The notes under the pieces: model-generated
What the model was told of the DNA's origin: nothing
The model's database searches: none
Seen by the model: the letters and a program-made list of their open reading frames with translations, nothing else
NCBI GenBank assembly: GCA_963931865.1
Contig: OZ007512.1
Coordinates: forward strand, 5,106,883 to 5,170,882
Direction: 5' to 3'
Origin: Axinella damicornis
Lineage: Eukaryota > Porifera > Demospongiae > Axinellida > Axinellidae
Length of the DNA: 64,000 nt
Made by a program: the position numbers and the translations under genes
Shown here: positions 33,449-43,855 of the stretch, piece after piece
How positions within the stretch are numbered: the first letter of the stretch is position 1
Layout: each line of letters begins with the position of its first letter

Positions 33449-34160
33449 CCTGGTTCCCAGGCTCGTAGAGGGGAGGAGTCCGAGGAGAGAGGGCCTGTTG
33501 TGACCTGGTTCCCAGGCTCGTAGAGGGGAGGGGAGAGAGCCTGTTATGACCTGGTTCCCAGGCTTGTAGAGGGGAGGAGAGAGAGCCTGTTATGACCTGG
33601 TTCCCAGACTCGTAGAGGGGAGGAGAGAGAGCCTGTTATGACCTGGTTCCCAGGCTCGTAGAGGGGAGGAGAGAGAGACTGTTATGACATGGTTCCCAGG
33701 TTCATAGAGGGGAGGAGAGAGAGCCTGTTATGACCTGGTTCCAGGCTCGTAGAGGGGAGGGGAGAGAGCCTGTTATGCCAGGCTGGTAGAGGGGAGGGGA
33801 GAGAGCCTGTTATTACCTGGTTCCCAGGCTCGTAGAGGGGAGGAGAGAGAGCCTGTTATGACCTGGTTCCCAGGCTGGTAGAGGGGAGGGGAGAGAGCCT
33901 GGTTCCCAGGCTCGTAGAGGGGAGGAGAGAGAGCTTGTTATGACCTGGTTCCCAGGCTGGTAGAGAGGAGGAGAGAGAGCCTGGTTCCCAGGCTCGTAGA
34001 GGGGAGGAGAGAGAGCTTGTTATGACCTGGTTCCCAGGCTGGTAGAGGGGAGGAGAGAGAGCCTGTTATGACCTGGTTCCCAGGCTCGTAGAGGGGAGGA
34101 GAGAGAGTTTGTTATGACCTGGTTCCCAGGCTCGTAGAGGGGAGGAGAGAGAGCCTGTTA
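33449..34160. repeat. 46-bp minisatellite, about 15 copies, derived from a transposon end
   Basis: Unit: GACCTGGTTCCCAGGCTCGT + AGAGGGGAGGAGAGAGAGCC + TGTTAT. The array runs directly into CCACTGTTTGTGCATGCACT at 34164, the subterminal block of the RecQ-bearing TIR elements (compare CCACTGTTTGCGCATGC at 2980). The array therefore appears to be an expansion within a terminal inverted repeat of that family. Confidence 0.88.
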
Positions 34161-34531
34161 TCCACTGTTTGTGCATGCACTTAATAACCACATGGAGTTA
34201 TGTGGGAGTGTACCATTATGACGATGCATTTACACATGCTCACATAATGCACACACAATACACACATCCATATACACAGGGTTCTGGATAGACGTTGGGA
34301 TTTCATCATAGGCCAGGTCTCTGTCTGTCCTTCCTCGCGAAGACAGCCCCTGAGAGGCTGACTGAGGGAGAGAACTTCATCAGAAAAGTAGTTGTGGTAG
34401 GTCATCTTAAACAAGCTACTGTGGTTTGCAAAAGCTATGAAAACAGATGTGGTTCCTAATAATCCAATTAAAGTTCTAGTACAGCATTTACAGCAGCCAT
34501 ATGAAACACTGCTGTTTCAATGTATGCCTTC
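34161..34531. other. Transposon-end sequence and spacer
   Basis: The first part continues the TIR-like sequence of the array. The rest, to the TTAA element, has no recognised feature. Confidence 0.4.
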
Positions 34532-35136
34532 TTAAGGTTACGGGTTACAGTTTGCAATTGCGCATGCGCGGCGCGTGCTTGCGGTTTACAGTCAACAGTG
34601 AAATGTGTGCGCGACTTTGGCGTCAGTTTTTTATCGCTGAACTTACATCTAACCGTATATTAGACTGGATTTCAATTCTACGAAGAAAGGGGCTGGGCGG
34701 CTCGAAAAGTTTTACCGACATAAACATCCTGTTCGTGAGATACTGTGCATTCTACTTGCCTGATCTGGCGAAAAGCGAATGGCTTTGTGGTACGAACGAC
34801 CATCACTCATTTTTCGAATGGCAGCGAAGCGAAGTCGCTCCGAGCCGCCCTCCAGTCAGTCGAAAACTTCCCATGGGTGCTGCCAAGCTGGCCTGTTAGC
34901 CCTTTCTGATTGCAAAATCTGACGCCAAAAATCGCCAACTCGACCTTGAACTTTGATGCCACTGCCCGTGTTGGCATGTTGTACTCAGGCGCTAAGATCA
35001 TACCAGCTAGAAGGTACTCGTATTGCTGTTATACCTCGTTTTTGTTGCATGTCTCTAGCTAGTTCCTGCACGGAGGGACAAAGGTAACTTGTACGTTATG
35101 TATATTTAACGAGCACACGGTATCCCGTAACCTTAA
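34532..35136. mobile_element. TTAA-flanked TIR element, about 600 bp
   Basis: TTAAGGTTACGGGTTAC at the left and the reverse complement of the right end TTAAGGTTACGGGATAC. TTAA lies at 34532-34535 and 35133-35136. The interior is CG-rich (GCGCATGCGCGGCGCG). The 132-codon frame from 34501 starts outside the element and is not accepted as a gene. Confidence 0.85.
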
Positions 35137-35170
35137 AGGCATCTACGTAACTCATAGACCAGATATCCAC

Positions 35171-35341
35171 TCGAGAGGCTGTGTGCCGTGCTGCAGCTGC
35201 TCTACATGTAGCTGTTACCTAGCCTCGTTCCCAGACCACCACCACCACCCCCCCTCCTCCTTCCCTGGGGCTGAGACTGCTGTATTATGTGCAGTTGTGC
35301 ATGTGTGCCGTGCTACAGCTGCTCTGCATGTAGCTGCTACC
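35171..35341. repeat. Tandem duplication including a MITE end and its target
   Basis: GTGTGCCGTGCTGCAGCTGC...TAGCTGTTACCTAGCCTCGT is repeated about 122 bp later with few changes, so the target and the first bases of a TAGCCTCG MITE were duplicated together. Confidence 0.75.
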
Positions 35342-35421
35342 TAGCCTCGTTCCCAGACCTACACTCTGCTTAACCGTACTGCAAGCAACGGAAAGCTGGG
35401 TGGGGCCTGGAGACGAGGCTA
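35342..35421. mobile_element. 80-bp MITE, TAGCCTCG family, 9-bp target duplication
   Basis: TAGCCTCGTTCCCAGACC at the left, GGCCTGGAGACGAGGCTA at the right. Flanks GCTGCTACC (35333-35341) and GCTTCTACC (35422-35430) differ at one base. Confidence 0.88.
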
Positions 35422-35430
35422 GCTTCTACC

Positions 35431-36009
35431 AGGAGCCCTGGAGAGAAAGAGCATGCGAAACTTGTGCTTTGGAATTTCAACTATGAAGATACTAGATATA
35501 AATATTCCACATGTGTGGGTAATCCGTTGAGTGTGAAGTTTTGGTTGCTTCCCACAATATAGTAGTGTGATGGGGAATTCTTTCATTGGAGGAGTTGACC
35601 ACAACTAGTCGCTCTCCATCCTGAACCTAGTCTATCGAGCTAGACCAATTCTGCAGGGTGTAGGGAAACGTTTACACCCCGCCCACAACTTCCTGAGCAA
35701 GAGAAGAATTGATAGACTATCCTGAACCGTAAGCTATATAGGCTTACTTGCTGTCAGCCATTGTATGTTTCCTTTCAGGACTGCCATTCAGTTTGAAGTC
35801 GGACATTGCCCCTGTAATTGCTGTTGGGTACACTCTAGTCTGACCTTTGGAATGCGGGTACAGTACGTCTCATCTTAGCAGGTGAGCAGGTGTCACTATT
35901 GAGGAACTGTGTGTTCGCTGTCAAGTGAAACCAAAATTAAAGTTTCACTGTTCCAGATATGGTCTACACATTGTACATTGATAGACCTGCTTCCACACAT
36001 TTTAGAGTG
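35431..36009. other. Non-coding stretch
   Basis: No feature recognised beyond a pyrimidine-rich TTTCCTTTCAG at about 35769 that could be a splice acceptor of unknown use. Confidence 0.35.
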
Positions 36010-36181
36010 GAGGTTAGGGATGGGCAGTAGGGGATTTCCAGACAGTAAGGGGTTCCGGACAGTAGGGGGTTCTGGACAGTAGGGGGTTCCAGACAGTAGG
36101 GGGTTCCAGACAGTAGGGGGTTTCCGGACAGCAGGGGGTTTCCGGACAGTAGGGGGTTTCGGACAGTAGGGGGGTTCGGGA
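36010..36181. repeat. 17-18-bp minisatellite (left part)
   Basis: Unit GGGGGTTTCCGGACAGTA, with about ten copies here. It resumes right of the inserted MITE at 36644-36715. Confidence 0.93.
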
Positions 36182-36643
36182 TAGCCTCGTTCCCAGGCCG
36201 TTTTGAGAGGGAGAATCGGCCTGGAAACTTCTTCGAGTTCAAACTGTTTACGAACATAACGTCACGGCAATTGCATACCTCATTCAAGCAGTGAAGTCCA
36301 CATGATACTTCTGATATTTTCATGGGCTGAGAACGGTCCTTTCCTGCTCGTGGAAGCAACTGTTTGCGCAGATTCTGCGACGGAAGGCAAACAGAAGAGA
36401 GTCGTCAAACAAAAGTCGTCGTGCAGAGCACCTACACTAGCACGATCGAGCGATCAAGTATTGTGATGAATTGGTGTGACTGCGACGTTTCAACACATGA
36501 CGCAATTCGGTTTACTGTTGTCATGTGACAGCGATCTGAAATCTGATTGGGTCTTCCAACTCTCTGGCAGCGGAAGTAACAGTTGAACTCACGGAAGTTG
36601 CCAGGCCGTTTCTCCCTCTCAAAACGGCCCGGGAACGAGGCTA
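36182..36643. mobile_element. 462-bp TIR element, TAGCCTCG family, inside the minisatellite
   Basis: TAGCCTCGTTCCCAGGCCGT followed by TTTGAGAGGGAG at the left, and CTCCCTCTCAAAACGGCCCG followed by GGAACGAGGCTA at the right. Flanks GGTTCGGGA (36173-36181) and GGTTTGGGA (36644-36652) are a 9-bp duplication with one mismatch, and the surrounding minisatellite continues on both sides. The interior has no recognised coding sequence. Confidence 0.92.
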
Positions 36644-36720
36644 GGTTTGGGACAGTAAGGGGTTTCCGGACAGTAGGGAGGTCCGGACAGTAGGGGGTTT
36701 CCGAACAGTAGGGGACTTCC
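36644..36720. repeat. 17-18-bp minisatellite (right part)
   Basis: Continuation of the GGGGTTTCCGGACAGTA units after the inserted element. Confidence 0.9.
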
Positions 36721-36745
36721 AGCCCCAGCTTTCTCTCAGAGCAGC

Positions 36746-36750
36746 TTTTT

Positions 36751-36781
<31 letters not shown>

Positions 36782-36784
36782 GGG
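36746..36784 (+). repeat. Poly-T (15) joined to poly-G (24)
   Basis: A direct T-run to G-run junction, quadruplex-capable on the G strand. Confidence 0.95.
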
Positions 36785-36944
36785 CTAAAAATAGCATACA
36801 TTGTCGGAAGGTCCGGAGGTAGGGTATGCATGCGCACTTACCAAAGTTGGGAAGAATTGCTAAAGGAGTGAATATGAGAGCCGCGAAGGAAGTGTCGTGT
36901 CTGGAATTACCCTACCATCCGGGAATCCCTCCATTACCTTACAT

Positions 36945-37253
36945 AGACCTTATTCTGCCAAAATTCCAGGTTTATGTTGCTATGACAACAACAACCCCTA
37001 GTACCATGAAGATTGGCTGCATCCCAGATTTGAAGTAAATTGGATTTATACAGTCCTGGTTATGACCTCACGAAATTCAGGATTTCCCCATGGAGAAGAA
37101 ATCTGAAATGGTTCCACTCAATGAAGGCACCTCCAGTTGCAACGTTCATGTGTTCATATGGGCTTCAATGGGGAAATCCTGATTTTGGGAGACCAATGGG
37201 TACAAGGAGTTGTTGTTGTCATAGCAACTAACCTGGAATTTCATTTAAGGTCT
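36945..37253. mobile_element. 309-bp foldback MITE with about 55-bp TIRs
   Basis: AGACCTTATTCTGCCAAAAT at the left, continuing AGGTTTATGTTGCTATGACA, is matched by the reverse complement of the right end (AGACCTTAAATGAAATTCCA, then AGGTTAGTTGCTATGACAAC). No clear target duplication. Confidence 0.8.
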
Positions 37254-37274
37254 ATTGTGCTGTGATTACAGCCC

Positions 37275-37722
37275 ACACTGTCTGTTCCCCCTAGGAACCA
37301 GGGAGTGCATAGGTCTGCATGTTCTCCCTAGGAACCAGGGAGTGCATAGGTCTGCATGTTCTCCCTAGGAACCAGGGAGTGCATAGGTCTGCATGTTCCC
37401 CCTAGGAACCAGGGAGTGCATAGGTCTGCATGTTCTCCCTAGGAACCAGGGAGTGCATAGGTCTGCATGTTCCCCCTAGGAACCAGGGAGTGCATAGGTC
37501 TGCATGTTCCCCCTAGGATGCATAGGTCTGCATGTTCTTCCTAGGAACCAGGGAGTGCATAGGTCTGCATGTTCTCCCTAGGAACCAGGGAGTGCATAGG
37601 TCTGTCTGTTCCCCTTAGGAACCAGGGAGTGCATAGGTCTGCATGTTCCCCCTAGGAACCAGGGAGTGCATAGGTCTGCACGTTCCCCCTAGGAACCAGG
37701 GAGTGCATAGTTCTGCATGTTT
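37275..37722. repeat. 37-bp minisatellite, about 12 copies
   Basis: Unit: GTTCTCCCTAGGAACCAGGG + AGTGCATAGGTCTGCAT. One unit is shortened at about 37510. It lies in the presumed intron before the 37833 exon remnant. Confidence 0.95.
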
Positions 37723-38089
37723 GGGTGTCCAGACTGTCAAAGTATGTACACACCTGTGCTCTTGCAATGCATACTTTCAGACTGAGAGATATGTCGGGTG
37801 GGAAAGATTCCTCATAACATTTATTTTTCCAGGTGTGAGTCTATCCAAGTCAACCGTACTGCGTGATCAGATCTGGTGTCATGCCGGCTACAGTTGAGGA
37901 CGAGTTCTGTATCCTTGGAGGCATCCAGGTTGGACAAATTTAGCTCCAGTCTAGCATTTTAGATGCTCTCCGCTGGACTGATTACATGCTTGTGGCTCGG
38001 TTTGCAACCATGAGAATCATGAATAAAACTTGATACTTGTAAATCACTTCAGTGAGATCTGATTGATCAGTGGAAATTTAATCAAGTGC

Positions 38090-38300
38090 AATGTACTGGA
38101 CTCTCTCCACCTTCCGTGCCGGGTGGAGAGGGGCTAGTGGCTAGACTGAGTCCTCATGTACTGGACTCTCTCCACCTTCCGTGCCGGGTGGAGAGGAGCT
38201 AGCAGCTAGACTGAGGCCTCATGTACTACTGGTGTTACATGTTTACCCACTGGCCGGGTGGAGAGGGGCTAGTGGCTAGACTGAGTCCTCATGTACTTCA
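38090..38300. repeat. Three-copy repeat of about 70 bp
   Basis: CTCTCCACCTTCCGTGCCGG, GTGGAGAGGGGCTAG and CTAGACTGAG-CCTCATGTA repeat three times, the third with an altered first half. Confidence 0.85.
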
Positions 38301-38664
38301 TGTCCCTCCTGTAGGTCCGTATGGAGACTGTTTCTATGCTACGAGAAGAGGTTCTTACTCAAGATGAACCGTGCACAGCTGTACACCAGTGGCACATAAT
38401 AATATTATATTATTATACTGCAAGACTTGTCCATCGTAGTCTCTATAACAGACTCCAAAATCATCGTGTAGAACTTGATTGTAAATTTAATACTAATCTT
38501 GCCATGGTTTGTAATCAAAACAGGTTGTACAATTTTTGGGATTTGTATGCATACAATTGGCATCACAGCACACGTTTTCAACACAAGTTGATGCAAAGAA
38601 AGATTACCACTTTGATCCTGGTCTCACATGACCAGGTCGACCCCATTCCACCCTTGGTGCGGAT

Positions 38665-38702
38665 TAGCCTCATTCCCAGGGGTGGGCCTGGGTATGAGGC
38701 TA
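38665..38702. mobile_element. 38-bp micro-MITE, TAGCCTCG family, perfect 9-bp target duplication
   Basis: The element starts TAGCCTCATTCCCAGG and ends CCTGGGTATGAGGCTA, leaving about six bases between the inverted repeats. GGTGCGGAT lies on both sides (38656-38664, 38703-38711). Confidence 0.9.
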
Positions 38703-38711
38703 GGTGCGGAT

Positions 38712-39336
38712 TGGGGTTTGGCCACACGAGAACTATTTGATCCTCATGAATGTGCACACACAGAGAATTAAGTTATCCTAACCTAGTATCCATGGATACA
38801 TTATGCAGGTTAGCCTCAGCTCATATTCCCATGCAGCCTCCACGCCCTGCTTGACATGGAAGCTTGGGAATACGACTAGTAGCATGCAATTGACATGAAC
38901 AGCATGACCTGCAAAATTATTATTTTCCCACAATCATGTGTCCAGTTGTCTATACGTCTTCTCTATGTCACATGGCCTCCAATTCCTGCCACATTGATAT
39001 CACTCTTCTTTATTCAACTCTTTGTCCTGGTGAGGCCTCCCTGCTCCTTGACATGTAGGCTCTTGGTGGCAGCTCCTGAGCAGCATCCAGCTTAATTGTG
39101 CACCGGCCATCTACATAGGGTAAAAACAGTTGCATGTTTAAGAGGGATAATATTAGCCGTCATAAAAGGGTTCTATACCCTTTACTTCCCCTGCAATTAC
39201 TGTCAGGCATCAAGCAGTCCAGAAGTTATGACCTTGTAACCCGAGTCTTCTGATTGGGCAAACAACTCGGAGCGAAGAGAATGTGATGAACTGCACAGTC
39301 ATTGAAGGCACCAATAATTATACCGTGACATGGACA
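38712..39336. other. Non-coding stretch
   Basis: No gene or repeat recognised before the assembly gap. Confidence 0.4.
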
Positions 39337-39536
39337 NNNNNNNNNNNNNNNNNNNNNNNNNNNNNNNNNNNNNNNNNNNNNNNNNNNNNNNNNNNNNNNN
39401 NNNNNNNNNNNNNNNNNNNNNNNNNNNNNNNNNNNNNNNNNNNNNNNNNNNNNNNNNNNNNNNNNNNNNNNNNNNNNNNNNNNNNNNNNNNNNNNNNNNN
39501 NNNNNNNNNNNNNNNNNNNNNNNNNNNNNNNNNNNN
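39337..39536. other. Assembly gap (200 N)
   Basis: Exactly 200 N, most likely a fixed-size scaffold gap. Frames spanning it are meaningless. Confidence 1.
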
Positions 39537-40050
39537 AGACTGTAATATTCTGCCTGCAATTAAAATGACATTTCTGTTGTACAATAATGTTGTGTTTCCA
39601 TTTTCTTTCACAAAGTCTCATCATCGGCTATATATGGGACTGGCAGTAGCAATCCCATTATTGCTGCGTACCATGCTACATACCATATATAGCTATCCCA
39701 TTATTGAATCGTGGTCAGTTTCTCTTAGCTAGTAAGAAACTAAAAGTCTAAAACTTCAGTACCAGAAAAAAAAATTAAGTCTGTCATTGGCATTGTGGCT
39801 GCTGGGCAGTGTGGGGCCCGTTTGAGGAGAACATGGGTTTCCCATGCAAGTGCACTGTTCGCAGATATTGAAGTTGAATTAGTCTATATCGGGTCAGAAC
39901 CTAACCCGGCGAGTTAGGGTCTGGGATCCAGACCAAGATTGAATAGCCTTGTGTAGCAAGGCAATACCGCATCAAAACAGGGATCAACTGAAATATTCGC
40001 CTCCAACAAAAACACGGACGCGAAACGCAGCAAAGAGACAGTACTTAGGG
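39537..40050. other. Non-coding stretch with a small palindrome
   Basis: GGGTCAGAACCTAACCCGGC-GAGTTAGGGTCTGGGATCC near 39894-39930 is weakly palindromic. No gene. Confidence 0.35.
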
Positions 40051-40146
40051 TAGATTAGGGCCAGGGCAGGCTTCCATTCCAGTTTCTGAAGCCTGCCCTG
40101 GCGGGGCCTGCCCTGTCGGGGCCTGTAATGCCCTGGCCCTAATCTA
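40051..40146. mobile_element. 96-bp hairpin MITE
   Basis: TAGATTAGGGCCAGGGCA at the left is the reverse complement of the right end. The interior repeats GCCTGCCCTG and GGCGGGGCCTG. Confidence 0.8.
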
Positions 40147-40708
40147 GCTACCCTTCCCAAAACAGTACTACTAGACATCTAGTTCAGATGCTGGTTTATA
40201 AATTTACAGAAAACATGGCTGGGGAGCAGTAGCCTACAAATAAACTTTGTGGCTGTACATATATCAGTTGGCAATGCTTCATACAAGGACTTACCAAAGC
40301 TCCCAGACAGAAATGGTGAACAGAACGCCGAGTTTGAAAAAGTGGGAGGGACCAGTAATTTTAGATGCCCGCATTCCCGATCCCGGGATCCCCCCAGGCC
40401 AGCCGGCCAACTAATTACATAATTACGCGTGGTCAGTGTCAAAAATCAATACCCGATGCTAGCGTTCGTAACTTCAAGCAAGCGGTCCAAAACTTCATGC
40501 AAGCGGTTCAATAACTATTTGCAAGCCGTCCAAAAGAAATGCAAACTATACCGGTTCCGTGTCTTATTAAAAATTCGCCAAATTAAATAAATACGGTGTT
40601 TGGCCATAGATATAAGACATATCTATGGTTTGGCTGAAATCGCCAAATTTAATGCCCGCCAATTCTTCACGCTATACGGTAATACATGCCCGACTATGCG
40701 TTATGAAT
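40147..40708. other. Non-coding stretch
   Basis: Contains GCAAGCGGTCCAAAACTTCA-type short repeats around 40475-40535. No gene recognised. Confidence 0.4.
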
Positions 40709-42780
40709 GTACAGGTGGAGTGGAGTGTACTGATATCCTGAATGCCCTATCTGACGTTGTTTGTGGAGTGGAGTGTACTGATATCCTGAATGCCCTATCT
40801 GACGTTGTTTGTGGAGTGGAGTGTACTGATATCCTGATTGCCCTATCTGACATTGTTTGCATTATGAATGTACAGGTGGAGTGGAGTGTACTGATATCCT
40901 GATTGCCCTATCTGACGTTGTTTGCATTATGAATGTACAGGTGGAGTGGAGTGTACTGATATCCTGATTGCCCTATCTGACGTTGTTTGTGGAGTGGAGT
41001 GTACTGATATCCTGATTGCCCTATCAGACGTTGTTTGCATTATGAATGTACAGGTGGAGTGGAGTGTACTGATATCCTGATTGCCCTATCTGACGTTGTT
41101 TGCATTATGAATGTACAGGTGGAGTGGAGTGTACCGATATCCTGATTGCCCTATCTGACGTTGTTTGTGGAGTGGAGTGTACTGATATCCTGATTGCCCT
41201 ATCTGACGTTGTTTGCATTATGAATGTACAGGTGGAGTGGAGTGTACTGATATCCTGATTGCCCTATCTGACGTTGTTTGCATTATGAATGTACAGGTGG
41301 AGTGGAGTGTACTGATATCCTGATTGCCCTATATATCTGACGTTGTTTGCATTATGAATGTACAGGTGGAGTGAAGTGTACTGATATCCTGATTGCCCTA
41401 TCTGACGTTGTTTGCATTATGAATGTGCAGGTGGAGTGGAGTGATGTCCTGATTGCCCTATCTGACATTGTTTGCATTATGAATGTACAGGTGGAGTGGA
41501 GTGTACTGATATCCTGATTGCCCTATCTGACGTTGTTTGCATTATGAATGTACAGGTGGAGTGGAGTGTACTGATATCCTGATGCCTATCTGACGTTGTT
41601 TGCATTATGAATGTACAGGTGGAGTGGAGTGTACCGATATCCTGATTGCCCTATATCTGACGTTGTTTGCATTATGAATGTTTTTATTATTATTATTATT
41701 ATTTGTGACTTTACAGACTGTATGAGGTAAAAGTGCATGAATGAATTGTAGTTGTGACGGGAATTTGGGAGTACAATGTACAGGTGGAGTGGAGTGTACT
41801 GATATCCTGATTGCCCTATCTGACGTTGTTTGCATTATGAATGTGCAGGTGGAGTGGAGTGATGTCCTGATTGCCCTATCTGACGTTGTTTGCATTATGA
41901 ATGTACAGGTGGAGTGGAGTGTACTGATATTCTGATTGCCCTATCTGACGTTGTTTGCATTATGAACGTACAGGTGGAGTGGAGTGTACTGATATCCTGA
42001 ATGCCCTATCTGACATTGTTTGCATTATGAATGTACAGGTGGAGTGGAGTGTACTGATATCCTGATTGCCCTATATCTGACGTTGTTTGCATTATGAATG
42101 TTTTTATTATTATTTGTGACTTTACAGACTGTATGAGGTAAAAGTGCATGAATGAATTGTAGTTGTGACGGGAATTTGGGAGTACAATGTACAGGTGGAG
42201 TGGAGTGTACTGATATCCTGATTGCCCTATCTGACGTTGTTTGCATTATGAATGTGCAGGTGGAGTGGAGTGATGTCCTGATTGCCCTATCTGACGTTGT
42301 TTGCATTATGAATGTACAGGTGGAGTGGAGTGTACTGATATTCTGATTGCCCTATCTGACGTTGTTTGCATTATGAACGTACAGGTGGAGTGGAGTGTAC
42401 TGATATCCTGAATGCCCTATCTGACATTGTTTGCATTATGAATGTACAGGTGGAGTGGAGTGTACTGATATCCTGATTGCCCTATATCTGACGTTGTTTG
42501 CATTATGAATGTTTTTATTATTATTTGTGACTTTACAGACTGTATGAGGTAAAAGTGCATGAATGAATTGTAGTTGTGACGGGAATTTGGGAGTACAATG
42601 TACAGGTGGAGTGGAGTGTACTGATATCCTGATTGCCCTATCTGACGTTGTTTGCATTATGAATGTGCAGGTGGAGTGGAGTGATGTCCTGATTGCCCTA
42701 TCTGACATTGTTTGCATTATGAATGTGCAGGTGGAGAGGAGCATGTACTGATATCCTGATTGCCCTAGCTATCTGACGTT
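40709..42780. repeat. 65-bp satellite with a 411-419-bp higher-order unit
   Basis: The monomer is GTACAGGTGGAGTGGAGTGT + ACTGATATCCTGATTGCCCT + ATCTGACGTTGTTTGCATTATGAAT. From 41680 a larger unit, including a unique TTATTATTTGTGACTTTACA block and several monomers, recurs at about 41680, 42100 and 42511. Some monomers lack the ATTATGAATGTACAGGTG part. Confidence 0.95.
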
Positions 42781-43394
42781 GTTTTGCACCCAGAGATTAT
42801 ACAATGGTAAGGCAATCATTGTCGCAATACATAATACATGCATGACTTGTATATACGGCATTGTTGGGCAGGTCACCCATCCAACATCACATCATATGCT
42901 CACTCATGCTTGCTGGATCAGCTACATGCAAGTGCATGCAATGTGTAATTAATTGTCATGGATTATCATTTTCATTATGTACTGTAACAATATCAAATTT
43001 ACAAAAGATTTCAAATCTGACCTCCCCCTTCCTCCCACCATGACACAAATTCCCCTTCCTCAAACTCCCTCTCGTTTCTTATCCTCCCTGTAGTCCAAAA
43101 TGGGTAACCCTCCATGCTGTGACTGACAAGAAATGAGGTCTCACCTTCTACCACCTTTGAAGTGCTAACATTTGGACAGATAGAGTAGGTGTTTGCAGGC
43201 AATGTCTACTTCTATGTACAAATTCTGGGATTTGATGAGCGTGGGTATCATGATAGGAGGAGGGGATGATTTGAGGAGGGAGAATGCGGTGGGAGGGGGA
43301 ATGTGTGTCATGGTGAGAGGAGGATGAGAGGGAGGATTGGGTGCTAGGTTGGGAGGAGGGGGTGTGCAACGCAAAGAATTAATATTATTGATCA
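42781..43394. other. Non-coding stretch
   Basis: Pyrimidine-rich then GGAGGA-rich sequence without recognised coding or repeat structure. Confidence 0.4.
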
Positions 43395-43690
43395 AACTAG
43401 AGGTGCTCAGCAGAGCATGTACCCCGTGCGCGACTTTTTAACTGCCGATCGTTCAATACAGCATGCACGATGAGAATAGGTAGGGCATGCCAGCAGCGCA
43501 GCATGCATAAGTTACCGTAAGTTGTGGCAGTAATGTTAGAGACAGGGTGCACGTGGTCAAGTTGTATAAATTAATTGTCGACATTCACACAACTTTTTTC
43601 AGCCTCTCGAGTGGATCTCTGGTCTGTGAGTTTATGTAGCTATAGATGCTAGTATTATTTTTCTGAATTCTGACACTTCTGTCCTGAAAT
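43395..43690. repeat. Second copy of the 25.33-kb dispersed repeat
   Basis: Shares ACCCCGTGCGCGACTTTT, AATACAGCATGCACGATGAG and TTTTTCTGAATTCTGACACT with 25330-25600. Confidence 0.65.
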
Positions 43691-43789
43691 GAGCATTCAC
43701 ACGCATGTATCGAAATTAATGCTTACTTCAGTGTGTTACACATATAGCCTATGCTTCCAACTGTTTTCTCACCTCCATCATACACACAG

Positions 43790-43855
43790 CACCATCCGAT
43801 ATGCAGCCCCCGCCAGTCGATCAGGTGAAGGAGGAACTCAATGCTCTCCAGGAAG
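43790..43855 (+). CDS. Mini-exon 1 of a repetitive secreted-protein family (66 nt, phase 1-1)
   Basis: Bounded by CATCATACACACAG and GGAAG|GTAAGT. It encodes PSDMQPPPVDQVKEELNALQ(E). The first two and last one bases complete split codons, so the exon is symmetric. The same exon type, with the same upstream intron sequence (CAACTGTTTTCTCACCTCCA), occurs at 43960/47580, 47693 and 63944. At 63.5 kb it follows a signal-peptide exon, so this is probably a secreted acidic repeat protein. The first exon of this copy was not found. Function unknown. Confidence 0.65.

Larger units (their letters stand above)
33127..38400 (+). pseudogene. Mannose-1-phosphate guanylyltransferase-like gene remnant (three exons seen)
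   Basis: Three separated exon-like segments are colinear with the C-terminal half of eukaryotic GDP-mannose pyrophosphorylase beta. (1) 33127-33203, after TCTTCCCTCCAG, reads ERFMSLEKEVFPFMAQDGEL and ends at AAA|GTAAGT; a one-base deletion breaks its end. (2) 37833-37930, after TTTTTCCAG, reads VSLSKSTVLRDQIWCHAGYS, then a stop, then DEFCILGGIQVGQ in the following sequence, resembling the hexapeptide-repeat region. (3) From 38314, after CCTCCTGTAG, reads VRMETVSMLREEVLTQDE, resembling the conserved VRME-x-V-x-x-L-x-E-x-V segment. The family makes GDP-mannose for glycosylation in the cytosol. Frameshift, stop and missing intervening exons indicate a decayed copy. Identification rests on recollection of the family, not a search. 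Confidence 0.5.

Noticed and set aside
39226..39732. Frames spanning the N run
   Set aside because: Artefacts of translating unknown bases.
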